DNA of 8,519 bases from an uncultured Eggerthellaceae bacterium (GCA_934631995.1 CAKTYF010000079.1:1-8519); one strand, 5' to 3'; shown: positions 1 through 6,417, numbered from the stretch's first letter. A program made the numbers and translations. The notes: generated by a model not told the origin, from the letters alone.

Positions 1-1
1 G

Positions 2-337
2 GGTACGGTTGTGGCACTCTATGGCGGCCGTGATAAAGGCACTGACTTAACGGAGCTGGTGCAGGCTACAAAGCAATATGCCCATGCGGTGGTGTGCTTT
101 GGCGAGTGCCAAGAGCGCTTCTATCAGGCGTTTGCGGCCGATCAGGGCGACCTTACGCTTCTGCGTGCGCCGTGGCTGGAAGATGCCCTTGATGCTGCAT
201 TGAGCGTTGCTCGCCCTGGCGATAACGTTGTCTTGACGCCCGCGTGCGCTTCCTTCGACGAGTTTTCCTGTTTCGAAGAACGCGGCGAAGTGTTCAAGAA
301 GCTTGTTGCCGCCCGCCGTGAGCGCTTGGGCGCGTAG
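2..337 (+). CDS. murD: MurD C-terminal part (UDP-MurNAc-L-Ala--D-Glu ligase), 5' end cut by the window
   Basis: Only the last 111 codons are present; the frame is open from base 2 to the TAG at 335-337. MurD adds D-glutamate to UDP-MurNAc-L-alanine in the cytoplasm, using ATP. The visible part is the C-terminal Mur-ligase domain. Near its start is GGRDKGTDLTELV, matching the conserved GGxDKG segment of MurD, and near its end is LTPACASFDEF followed by EERGEVFKKLV, the MurD form of the family's C-terminal signature (SPACASFDxFxxxxxRGxxF). The P-loop and central domain lie outside the window, so integrity of the whole gene cannot be judged. It is followed after 27 bases by ftsW, which is in the same reading frame with only this one stop between them. 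The identification is firm from motifs and from position just upstream of ftsW and murG. Confidence 0.95.
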   Translation, partial: GTVVALYGGRDKGTDLTELVQATKQYAHAVVCFGECQERFYQAFAADQGDLTLLRAPWLEDALDAALSVARPGDNVVLTPACASFDEFSCFEERGEVFKKLVAARRERLGA

Positions 338-364
338 GTTCGCCGGCGAAAGTCTTTTGCGCAT

Positions 365-1744
365 ATGGCTATGAGTTCCGTCAATCCGTCTATCCTCAAA
401 CCCCGCCTGGGGTTTCTTGTGTTTGCTCTGATTTTGCTGCTCTGCGGTCTGATTATGGCGTTTTCTGCTTCTACCATTACGTCCATTTCCGCAGGTAACG
501 CAAGTACAAGCTACCTGTTTTCCCAAGGCAAAATGGCGTTTTTGGGTTTGATCCTTGCGTTTGTCATCTATCGGTTTATCCCCCTTGATTTTTGGAAGAC
601 GAACGTCATTTGGATTGTCTGGGGCGTGTGCATTGCGCTTATTGCGGCCACGGCGCTGTTCGGCGTAAGCCATGGCGGCGCGAAGCGCTGGATTGTGTTG
701 CCGCTGCTTGGCGAATTGCAGCCAGGTGAGTTCATTAAAATCGGTCTAGCTCTGGTAGCATGCAAGAACATCGACGAATTCGACCAGGGGGGCATGAGTC
801 CTGGGGAGCTGTTCGTTCGCCTGGTTGTTTTGGTTGCTGCTCCCATTGGTGCCATCTACATTACGCAATCTGACCTGGGAACAAGCATCATTTGCTTTGT
901 CTGCTTGATTGCTGCGCTGTATTTTACGGATAAGCCCGCGCCGGTTTTTCTAATTATTATTGCTGCTCTTGTTGGATTTGCCCTGATGAACGCGTTTGGT
1001 GATGGCTACCGTGGCGAGCGCATGGTCTATCTTCACCCGTGGGATGATGGTGAGAACGGCTTTGGCGCAGGATATCAAACCATCCACTCTCTGTACGCGC
1101 TGGCCGATGGCGGATTGTTCGGCGTGGGTTTGGGCAATTCGCGCGAGAAGTTTTTGTATTTGCCCGCGAACAACACCGACTACGTTTTTGCCGTGGTGTG
1201 CGAAGAGCTGGGCGTTGTGGGCGGTATGTTCATCATTTTGTGCTTCTTGGCGCTGCTTTATTTCGGCTTGAAGATTTCGCATCAATGCGGAAGCTCTTTT
1301 TCGCGCGGTCTTTCGGGAAGCCTTATTACCATGCTGGTGTTCCAGGCGTATCTGAACATTGGCTGTGCTATCTCGATTTTGCCCATGACGGGAAAGCCGC
1401 TGCCGTTTTTCTCGGTGGGTGGCTCGTCCATGTTGGCAACCATGATTATCCTCGGCTTTGTTTTGGCGTGCTCGCGTGCATCGGAAGATGAAACGCCCGA
1501 AGCAGAATACGCGCGCCGGCGCGAGAATTTGCGTGTGACAACGCGCGTTTCTGACCAGGGGCAACGCACGAGTTTTGTATCTTCGCCCGATTTCTCGTCA
1601 CGTGACTACTCGGGTGGCAGCTCTGGCGGCTCCTTGAGTAGTGGCGGCTTGAGCGGCGGATACCTGGGGCGCAGCTCGCAGGAGCGTAACGGATACTATC
1701 GATCGGAACCCTTGCGTTCCGTACAAAGAAAAGGAAGAAGGTAG
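365..1744 (+). CDS. ftsW: FtsW, septal SEDS peptidoglycan glycosyltransferase
   Basis: A 459-residue polytopic membrane protein of the SEDS family, which polymerises lipid II into septal glycan together with a class B penicillin-binding protein. Hydrophobic segments begin at about residues 15, 56, 80, 125, 151, 172, 192, 283, 318 and 354, consistent with the ten-helix fold. Family motifs are QSDLGTS at 168-174 (usually QPDLGT), GYQ...GLFGVGLGNS around 237-259, LPANNTDYVFAVVCEELG at 266-283 and KPLPFFSVGGSS at 344-355 (usually LPFxSYGGSS). Asp272 in NTDY aligns with the catalytic aspartate of the HTDF motif in other SEDS proteins. The tail after residue 370 is hydrophilic, with a Gly/Ser-rich stretch near 415-440 and an Arg-rich end, making the protein longer than the roughly 380-420 residues usual for FtsW. 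ATG 365 is followed by a second in-frame ATG at 371. Upstream Shine-Dalgarno complementarity is weak, and no other start exists after the murD stop. RodA is the main alternative, but the cluster position favours FtsW. Confidence 0.94.
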   Translation: MAMSSVNPSILKPRLGFLVFALILLLCGLIMAFSASTITSISAGNASTSYLFSQGKMAFLGLILAFVIYRFIPLDFWKTNVIWIVWGVCIALIAATALFGVSHGGAKRWIVLPLLGELQPGEFIKIGLALVACKNIDEFDQGGMSPGELFVRLVVLVAAPIGAIYITQSDLGTSIICFVCLIAALYFTDKPAPVFLIIIAALVGFALMNAFGDGYRGERMVYLHPWDDGENGFGAGYQTIHSLYALADGGLFGVGLGNSREKFLYLPANNTDYVFAVVCEELGVVGGMFIILCFLALLYFGLKISHQCGSSFSRGLSGSLITMLVFQAYLNIGCAISILPMTGKPLPFFSVGGSSMLATMIILGFVLACSRASEDETPEAEYARRRENLRVTTRVSDQGQRTSFVSSPDFSSRDYSGGSSGGSLSSGGLSGGYLGRSSQERNGYYRSEPLRSVQRKGRR

Positions 1745-1746
1745 TC

Positions 1747-2844
1747 ATGCTTGTCGTTTTATCGGGCGGCGGAACTGCTGGGCACATTAATCCCGCTTTA
1801 GCGCTGGCCGAGGTGCTTGAAGAACGCGGATGCCAGGTGAAATTTGCTGGCACGCCGCAGGGTGTGGAGGCGCGCTTGGTTCCGCAAGCGGGCATTGAGT
1901 TTGTGCCTTTCGAGGCAGCTGGATTCAATCGGTCGCATCCGCTTTCGCTTATTCGTGCGCTGCGCTTGCTGTCAAAAAGCGGGAAACGCGCCCGTGCATG
2001 GCTTGATGAAATCAAGCCTGATGTAGTGGTGGGTTTCGGCGGCTATGTTTCCATTCCCGTGGGTCGCGCGGCGGAAAGCAAGCATATCCCCGTGGTTATC
2101 CACGAGCAAAACTCCGTTATGGGTCTTACGAACAAGCTGCTTGCGAAAAGCGCTGAAAAAGTGTGCTTGACGTATGCGTGCGCGGGGCAAGGCATTGTCG
2201 ATCCCGCTAAAGTCATTGTCACGGGCAATCCGGTGCGCAAAGGCGTGCTGTCTTCCACGCGTGCCGAAGGCCGCGCGATGCTGGGCATTCCCGAAGACGC
2301 CTTGATGCTGCTCGTTTTCGGCGGCAGCTTGGGCGCGCGCCATATCAACCAGGCGCTTTGCGCTATGAAAGACAAGCTTTTGGCGTATCCGAGCTTATAC
2401 CTTGTGCATATCACCGGCCCCAAGGAATACGATGCCGTGGTACAAGATCTCGCACTTTCGAGCGACCAGGCAAAACGATGGATTGTCATGGGGTACCAAG
2501 ATCGCATGGGCGAGACCATGGCGGCGGCGGACATGATTGTATCGCGCGCAGGTGCCACATCGTTGGCGGAAATTTCTGCCCGCGCTATCCCTGCTATTTT
2601 GGTACCGTTTCCTCATGCCACGGCCGATCACCAAACAACAAATGCGCGTACGTACGTAGAGGCGGGCTGCGCATCGATGATGGCAGATGACTCTCTGGAC
2701 ACGCCCGAATTCCAGGCAATGGTGGCGCAGCTTATTGAAAACGAAAGCTTGCGCGCCTCCATGCATAAGGCGGCGCTGGCTCATGACACCGCAAATGCAG
2801 CGTGTCGTTTGGCAGATGTTGTGATGAAAACGGCGCAGCAGTAA
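1747..2844 (+). CDS. murG: MurG, lipid II synthase (UDP-GlcNAc:lipid I GlcNAc transferase)
   Basis: A 365-residue GT28-family, GT-B fold enzyme acting at the inner face of the membrane. It transfers GlcNAc from UDP-GlcNAc to lipid I, giving the lipid II that FtsW polymerises. The N-terminal acceptor domain opens with SGGGTAGHINPAL, with G7-G8-G9 and His13; the GGGTAGH form is typical of actinobacteria, where E. coli has GGGTGGH. HEQN at 119-122 is also conserved. The C-terminal donor domain has FGGSLGARHIN at about 195-205, GYQDRMGETMAAADMIVSRAG, then SLAEI with Glu275, the residue expected to contact the GlcNAc ribose, and VPFPHATADHQTTNA. Length is normal. ATG 1747 lies 2 bases after the ftsW stop and has a purine-rich ribosome site at 1731-1741 inside the ftsW tail, so translational coupling is likely. 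The stop is TAA. Confidence 0.96.
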   Translation: MLVVLSGGGTAGHINPALALAEVLEERGCQVKFAGTPQGVEARLVPQAGIEFVPFEAAGFNRSHPLSLIRALRLLSKSGKRARAWLDEIKPDVVVGFGGYVSIPVGRAAESKHIPVVIHEQNSVMGLTNKLLAKSAEKVCLTYACAGQGIVDPAKVIVTGNPVRKGVLSSTRAEGRAMLGIPEDALMLLVFGGSLGARHINQALCAMKDKLLAYPSLYLVHITGPKEYDAVVQDLALSSDQAKRWIVMGYQDRMGETMAAADMIVSRAGATSLAEISARAIPAILVPFPHATADHQTTNARTYVEAGCASMMADDSLDTPEFQAMVAQLIENESLRASMHKAALAHDTANAACRLADVVMKTAQQ

Positions 2845-2853
2845 GTTTTTGGG

Positions 2854-2859
2854 TATGAT
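2854..2859 (+). promoter_or_regulatory. Possible weak -10 box (TATGAT) upstream of murC
   Basis: The 48-base murG-murC gap contains TATGAT, a 5/6 match to the sigma70-type -10 consensus, 34 bases before the murC ATG. No acceptable -35 box lies 16-18 bases upstream and there is no TGn extension. It could be a weak internal promoter or chance. Transcription from upstream is sufficient to explain murC expression. Confidence 0.2.
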
Positions 2860-2892
2860 ACTTTCTGCATAAAGACAAGGAGAAAAGTACTC

Positions 2893-4335
2893 ATGGCTGA
2901 AAACGAACAACAAAACGATTCCCCTCTTATGGTTGAAGGAAAAGCAGTAACATCGGTGCATTTCATTGGCATCGGCGGTGTGGGCATGAGCGGTATTGCG
3001 CGCGTTGCACACGATCAAGGCTTGCAGGTAAGCGGCTCCGACCTGCGTCAAAGCAAATATACCGACCAGCTGGTGGAAGCGGGCATCACCGTTTCCATTG
3101 GGCATGATGCGAAAAACGTGGCGCATCACCCCGATATTGTGGTCATTTCTACTGCTATTTTGGACAACAATCCCGAATACAAGGCTGCGCGTGAAGCGGG
3201 TCTGACTATTTGGCATCGCGCGAAGATGCTCAGTTTCCTGGGCCGCAACCTGCAAACGCTTGCCGTTGCTGGTACGCATGGCAAGACCACTACGTCTTCC
3301 ATGCTTGCGTCCGTGCTTGACGACATGGGCGATGACCCCACGTTCCTGATCGGCGGTATTGTGCGCGCTTATGGTACGAACGCTCATTCGGGAAAGGGCC
3401 CTCATTATGTGGTAGAGGCAGATGAATCCGACAAGTCTTTCACGTATTTGAACCCTACTGCGGTGCTCATTACGAATGTAGAAGCCGATCATCTTGATCA
3501 CTACAAGGACTTAAGCGAAATCAGGGGCAAATTCTCCGAGTTCATCTCATCGGTTCCGTGCGATGGCGTAGCCGTGGTATGTGGCGACGATCCGTCGCTT
3601 GTTGCCCTTGCACGTAAAGCATGTCATCATGTGGTGACGTACGGCTTTTCCGAAAGCTGCGACGCGCGCGTTGTTTCGTATACGCCGCATGGCGTAGGCA
3701 GCACGTTCGCGCTCATGCTTCCGAGCGGCCAAACGGTTGACAGCTCCATTCTGCAGAATCCAGGACGCCACAACGTGCTCAACGGCGCGGGCGTTTTAAC
3801 GCTGCTTGACGCGCTGGGCTACGATGCCCAGATGGCGGCGGCAAGCTTGGCGAAGTTCAAAGGCGTTCATCGCCGTTTCGATTTAGTGGGCAAGGCTGCA
3901 GGCGTTACGGTCGTCGATGACTACGCGCATCACCCAACTGAGATTGCCGCTACTATTGCCGCAGCTCACGAGCTTGATTTTAAGCGCGTTGTGGTGCTGT
4001 TCCAGCCGCATCGGTATTCGCGCGTCACGCTTTTCACCGAAGTGCTGAAAGACCAGTTTGAGCGTGCGTTTGACTTGTGCGACCAGCTGGTGTTCATGGA
4101 TGTGTATTCGGCAGGCGAAGCTCCCGTTCCCGGCGTGAACGGCAAAACGTTCTTGAACGTTGTACTGGCGCACGAAGGGCATCCGGCGGCGGAATACGTT
4201 CCTCGCCGCATTGATGTACCGGCGCGTTTGGCCGAGCTCACGCAGCCGGGCGATCTTGTTATCACCATGGGTGCGGGCGATGTTACGGCAATGGGCCCGC
4301 AGCTTCTTGAAGAGCTGCGCGCGCGGGAGGCGTAG
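2893..4335 (+). CDS. murC: MurC, UDP-N-acetylmuramate--L-alanine ligase
   Basis: A 480-residue cytoplasmic Mur ligase that attaches L-alanine, the first stem-peptide residue, to UDP-MurNAc with ATP hydrolysis. The N-terminal Rossmann-like domain has HFIGIGGVGMSGIA at 23-36, a MurC hallmark. The central ATPase domain has the P-loop AGTHGKTTT at 126-134 (Lys131), EADESD at 175-180 and NVEADHLDHY at about 197-206. The C-terminal domain has VDDYAHHPTEI, with His346, His347 and Glu350, and LFQPHRYSR, typical of MurC rather than MurD/E/F. Length is normal for the family. ATG 2893 is preceded by AAGGAG at 2877-2882 with a slightly long 10-base spacer. The TAG stop at 4333-4335 directly abuts the murB ATG. 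murC is in the same frame as murG, with 16 sense codons and one TAA between the two. PgeF in this window repairs the product of serine misuse by MurC. Confidence 0.97.
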   Translation: MAENEQQNDSPLMVEGKAVTSVHFIGIGGVGMSGIARVAHDQGLQVSGSDLRQSKYTDQLVEAGITVSIGHDAKNVAHHPDIVVISTAILDNNPEYKAAREAGLTIWHRAKMLSFLGRNLQTLAVAGTHGKTTTSSMLASVLDDMGDDPTFLIGGIVRAYGTNAHSGKGPHYVVEADESDKSFTYLNPTAVLITNVEADHLDHYKDLSEIRGKFSEFISSVPCDGVAVVCGDDPSLVALARKACHHVVTYGFSESCDARVVSYTPHGVGSTFALMLPSGQTVDSSILQNPGRHNVLNGAGVLTLLDALGYDAQMAAASLAKFKGVHRRFDLVGKAAGVTVVDDYAHHPTEIAATIAAAHELDFKRVVVLFQPHRYSRVTLFTEVLKDQFERAFDLCDQLVFMDVYSAGEAPVPGVNGKTFLNVVLAHEGHPAAEYVPRRIDVPARLAELTQPGDLVITMGAGDVTAMGPQLLEELRAREA

Positions 4336-5265
4336 ATGGTCGCACGGCATGCCTGCGCGCTTGATGCGCTGTTGGTGTCCGAGACTTTCGATGGCGATGT
4401 GTATCTCAACGAGCCCCTTTCTCGGCACACCACGTACCATATCGGTGGACCTGCCCGCTATTTCGTGCAGGTGGGTTCTTTAGGTGCGTTGAAAAGCCTG
4501 GTCGAAGCATGCAGTAGGGAAGGCGTTCCCTGGATGCCGTTTGGGCGCGGTTCGAACGTGCTGGTGTCCGATGAAGGCTTTGATGGCGTGATGGTGCTGT
4601 TGGGGCGCGATTTTCGCACGTGCCGTTACGACGAGGCCGAGCATCGGTTCTACGTGGGTGCGGGGGTTGCTCTGTCTACGGTGGTGCAAGAGGCGTTTCA
4701 TCGCTCGCTGGCGGGCCTGGAGTTCGCGGTGGGCACGCCGGGCACGGTGGGCGGCGCGTTGCGCATGAACGCTGGTTCGCGCGATACCTGGATTGGAAAT
4801 CAGGTTGTCTCGGTGACCAGCTACTCGGTCGAGCGCGGATTCATCAAGCGCTCCGGCGCCGAAGTGCAGTGGGGATATCGCAGCTCTTCGTTTGCGCCCG
4901 ACGAGATCATTTTGGAATGCACGTTAGCGGTTGAACCCGCTGACCCCTTCTTCATCAGGGGAAAGATGGAATCGAATTTGGCGAAGCGGCGCAACAACCA
5001 GCCGCTTTCAAGTCCCTCGTGCGGGAGCGTGTTCAAAAACCCCCAGGGACAATCGGCCGCGGTGCTGGTCGAAGGTGCGGGCTGCAAGGGTTTGCGCATC
5101 GGGGGTGCGCAAGTATCCGAGAAGCATGCAAACTTTATTGTCAATGAAAACGAGGCGACGGCGCACGATGTGAGGTCGCTCATGGAGCTTGTTCAGGCGA
5201 AGGTGTATAAGCGGTATGGCATCCAACTACAAACGGAGGTCAAGTTCGTCGGTTTCGCGTCGTAG
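4336..5265 (+). CDS. murB: MurB, UDP-N-acetylenolpyruvoylglucosamine reductase (type II)
   Basis: A 309-residue FAD- and NADPH-dependent cytoplasmic enzyme that reduces enolpyruvyl-UDP-GlcNAc to UDP-MurNAc, the MurC substrate. NTYHIGGPA-like sequence is seen as TTYHIGGPA at 32-40, the FAD-binding loop FGRGSNVLVSD at 69-79, and the flavin-domain signature GTPGTVGGALRMNAG at 133-147. Catalytic-site residues expected from the family are Arg182 in GYRSSSF, Ser231 in SCGSVFKNP and Glu301 in QTEVKF near the C-terminus. The size and the SCGSVFKNP context fit type II MurB, without the extra tyrosine loop of the E. coli type. ATG 4336 follows the murC TAG with no base between; the ribosome site GGGAGG at 4325-4330 lies in the murC end. 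The last 50 bases overlap ftsQ in another frame. Presence of murB in the dcw cluster is usual in some Firmicutes-like arrangements but not in Streptomyces or Mycobacterium. Confidence 0.95.
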   Translation: MVARHACALDALLVSETFDGDVYLNEPLSRHTTYHIGGPARYFVQVGSLGALKSLVEACSREGVPWMPFGRGSNVLVSDEGFDGVMVLLGRDFRTCRYDEAEHRFYVGAGVALSTVVQEAFHRSLAGLEFAVGTPGTVGGALRMNAGSRDTWIGNQVVSVTSYSVERGFIKRSGAEVQWGYRSSSFAPDEIILECTLAVEPADPFFIRGKMESNLAKRRNNQPLSSPSCGSVFKNPQGQSAAVLVEGAGCKGLRIGGAQVSEKHANFIVNENEATAHDVRSLMELVQAKVYKRYGIQLQTEVKFVGFAS

Positions 5266-6220
5266 CGCGCCTTCGACACGACAGACAACGCGGCAGGCGT
5301 CTTCCCGGCAAAGCGGGTCGTATGCATCTGCGCGCTCAGGCCGCGATGCCGGGCGTGCTTCGGCGCGCACTTCGGGGCGTGATGCGTATGTTACGCGCAC
5401 CGTGGGCGAAATCAATCGCGGTCAGCGCCGTGACCAGCGCCGACAGACAGGACGCCGCATATCGGGAAACGTGATTGCCGTTGTTATCATCATTGCGGTG
5501 GTGCTCATCGGCGCCTTCGCCGTGTACTTGGCTCCTATCGCGAAAATCCAGCACGTCTCTATCAAGGGTGCCGAGCATCTCACGAACGAGGAAATGATCG
5601 CGCTTGCGGAAATCCCCGATGACACCACGCTTTTGCGTGTGGATACAACGCGTATCGAACAGAATTGCCTGCGTGATGCGTGGATCAAATCGGTGGCGGT
5701 GAATCGTGTGTTTCCCGACACGCTTGAGCTGGTGGTAACGGAGCGCAAGATTGCGGCAACGGTGGCGGTGCCCACGGGAAACTCTGCCGTAACGCGCGTG
5801 TGGGCCATTGCGCAGGATAAAACGTGGCTCATGCCCATTCCCGACAAAGAGTCGCAAGCGGCGGCAACGGTTAGCGAGCAAGTGTATATCGATGCGGAAT
5901 CGGTTCTGCAGATTGTGGACGTTCCTTATGGTACCTCGGCGGAAATCGGAACGGTTTGCACCGATAGCAACGTGAATAACGCGCTGGCTATTGTTTCGGG
6001 CATGACAACCGAGCTGGCAAAACAGGTGGTGCGTGTTTCCGCGACAGATGCTGAATCAACTATTCTTACGCTCGAAAACGGCGTTGAGATTGCATTCGGT
6101 GCTGCCGAGAACATCCGCGAGAAAGAGCGCGTGTGTCTGGCGCTGCTTTCCGAGCACGAAGGCAACATTGCCTACATCAACGTGCGCAGCGTTGCCAGCC
6201 CCACGTGGCGTTCGCTATAG
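5216..6220 (+). CDS. ftsQ: FtsQ/DivIB-family divisome protein
   Basis: A 334-residue bitopic membrane protein of the divisome that bridges cytoplasmic and extracytoplasmic division proteins. Residues 1-83 are cytoplasmic, low-complexity and rich in Ser, Arg, Thr, Gln and Ala, probably disordered. One membrane helix spans about 85-105 (start VIAVVIIIAVV). Residues about 109-178 form a POTRA domain with IQHVSIKGAEHLTNEEM, then LRDAWIKSVAVNRVFPDTLELVVTERK, the classic FtsQ-type end of POTRA. The FtsQ/DivIB domain follows, with TLENGVEIAFG and INVRS near the C-terminus. I chose ATG 5216, which overlaps murB by 50 bases; GAAGG at 5199-5203 is a modest ribosome site with a 12-base spacer. The open frame extends upstream to TTG 5189, which is less likely, and GTG 5402 would remove most of the basic tail. 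Position between murB and ftsZ and the single-pass topology support FtsQ. Confidence 0.9.
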   Translation: MASNYKRRSSSSVSRRSAPSTRQTTRQASSRQSGSYASARSGRDAGRASARTSGRDAYVTRTVGEINRGQRRDQRRQTGRRISGNVIAVVIIIAVVLIGAFAVYLAPIAKIQHVSIKGAEHLTNEEMIALAEIPDDTTLLRVDTTRIEQNCLRDAWIKSVAVNRVFPDTLELVVTERKIAATVAVPTGNSAVTRVWAIAQDKTWLMPIPDKESQAAATVSEQVYIDAESVLQIVDVPYGTSAEIGTVCTDSNVNNALAIVSGMTTELAKQVVRVSATDAESTILTLENGVEIAFGAAENIREKERVCLALLSEHEGNIAYINVRSVASPTWRSL

Positions 6221-6242
6221 TGCGTTGCGGCAGGCCTGGCGT

Positions 6243-6371
6243 ATGGCGTACACGCGAGTGGCGATTATTGACGATTCGCGGAAAATGACACACGAATATG
6301 GGGATGAATTATGGTCTTTATTGCAAACTGAGCTGCATTGTGTAAAATTATCAGTTAGCTATGTTTGCTAA
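6243..6371 (+). CDS. Doubtful small ORF (42 aa) in the ftsZ leader
   Basis: ATG 6243 opens a 42-codon frame ending at TAA 6369-6371. Its N-terminus, MAYTRVAIIDDSRKM, superficially resembles the first strand and acidic pair of a response-regulator receiver domain, after which the similarity is lost. No good ribosome site precedes it, and the candidate ftsZ promoter lies inside it. It may be chance, a decayed fragment or a leader peptide; nothing in the sequence shows that it is translated. Confidence 0.12.
   Translation: MAYTRVAIIDDSRKMTHEYGDELWSLLQTELHCVKLSVSYVC
6321..6348 (+). promoter_or_regulatory. Candidate sigma70-type promoter for ftsZ
   Basis: TTGCAA at 6321-6326 (4/6 to TTGACA) and TAAAAT at 6343-6348 (5/6 to TATAAT) are separated by 16 bases. 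The predicted start would be near 6355, giving a leader of about 60 bases before the ftsZ ATG. It sits in the AT-rich part of the gap immediately upstream of an inverted repeat. A dedicated ftsZ promoter is common in other bacteria because FtsZ is needed in far larger amounts than FtsQ. This is a consensus match read by eye. Confidence 0.5.
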
Positions 6372-6376
6372 TAGAT
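6350..6376. promoter_or_regulatory. Imperfect inverted repeat overlapping the predicted ftsZ transcription start
   Basis: The arms ATCAGTTAGC (6350-6359) and GCTAATAGAT (6367-6376) match at 8 of 10 positions when one is reverse-complemented, with a 7-base centre TATGTTT. The inner five base pairs (TTAGC/GCTAA) are perfect. It begins one base after the candidate -10 box, a position where a bound repressor would block initiation; as RNA it could form a small 5' hairpin. No regulator is identifiable from the window. Confidence 0.35.
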
Positions 6377-6406
6377 TGTGCTTCATGGCATAAACGAGAT
6401 ATATCT

Positions 6407-6412
6407 GGAGGA
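6407..6412 (+). promoter_or_regulatory. Strong Shine-Dalgarno site of ftsZ
   Basis: GGAGGA lies 5 bases before ATG 6418, the best-matched ribosome site of the division genes here, in line with the high level of FtsZ a cell needs. It fixes ATG 6418 as the start, although a second in-frame ATG (codon 3) follows. A 10-bp palindrome, AGATATATCT, ends on the base just before it. Confidence 0.85.
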
Positions 6413-6417
6413 AACAA

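Larger units (their letters stand above)
6221..6417 (+). other. ftsQ-ftsZ intergenic region
   Basis: This 197-base gap is the only sizeable non-coding space in the window and is AT-richer in its downstream half (from about 6280). Other actinobacteria also lack ftsA here. Contents are a possible 42-codon small frame (6243-6371), a candidate promoter (6321-6348), an imperfect dyad (6350-6376), a short palindrome (6397-6406) and the ftsZ ribosome site (6407-6412). No factor-independent terminator is visible for ftsQ, so readthrough from the upstream operon into ftsZ is possible alongside a dedicated promoter. Confidence 0.8.

Noticed and set aside
1512..1523. 12-bp perfect palindrome CGCGCCGGCGCG in ftsW
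   Set aside because: It lies in a GC-rich Arg/Ala-coding segment (ARRR) where such palindromes arise readily; no loop or flanking structure.
950..1564. 204-codon minus-strand frame inside ftsW, and similar shorter ones at 47-673 and 3883-4440
   Set aside because: Antisense shadows of strongly supported genes, with basic low-complexity translations.
2395..3501. 368-codon minus-strand frame across the murG end and murC start
   Set aside because: It crosses two well-supported genes and shows no recognisable motif or ribosome site.
4516..4531. 6-bp inverted repeat AGGGAA/TTCCCT in murB
   Set aside because: Short stem expected by chance at this length of sequence, inside conserved coding sequence.
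5189..5215. TTG 5189 as the ftsQ start
   Set aside because: It would add nine residues and deepen the murB overlap; ATG 5216 is a better start codon and has a modest ribosome site.
5235..5240. GGAGGT resembling a ribosome site inside the murB/ftsQ overlap
   Set aside because: No ATG, GTG or TTG in any frame lies at a workable distance downstream; the bases encode the conserved TEV of MurB.
6268..6273. TTGACG as a -35 box for a second ftsZ promoter
   Set aside because: No acceptable -10 box 16-18 bases downstream.
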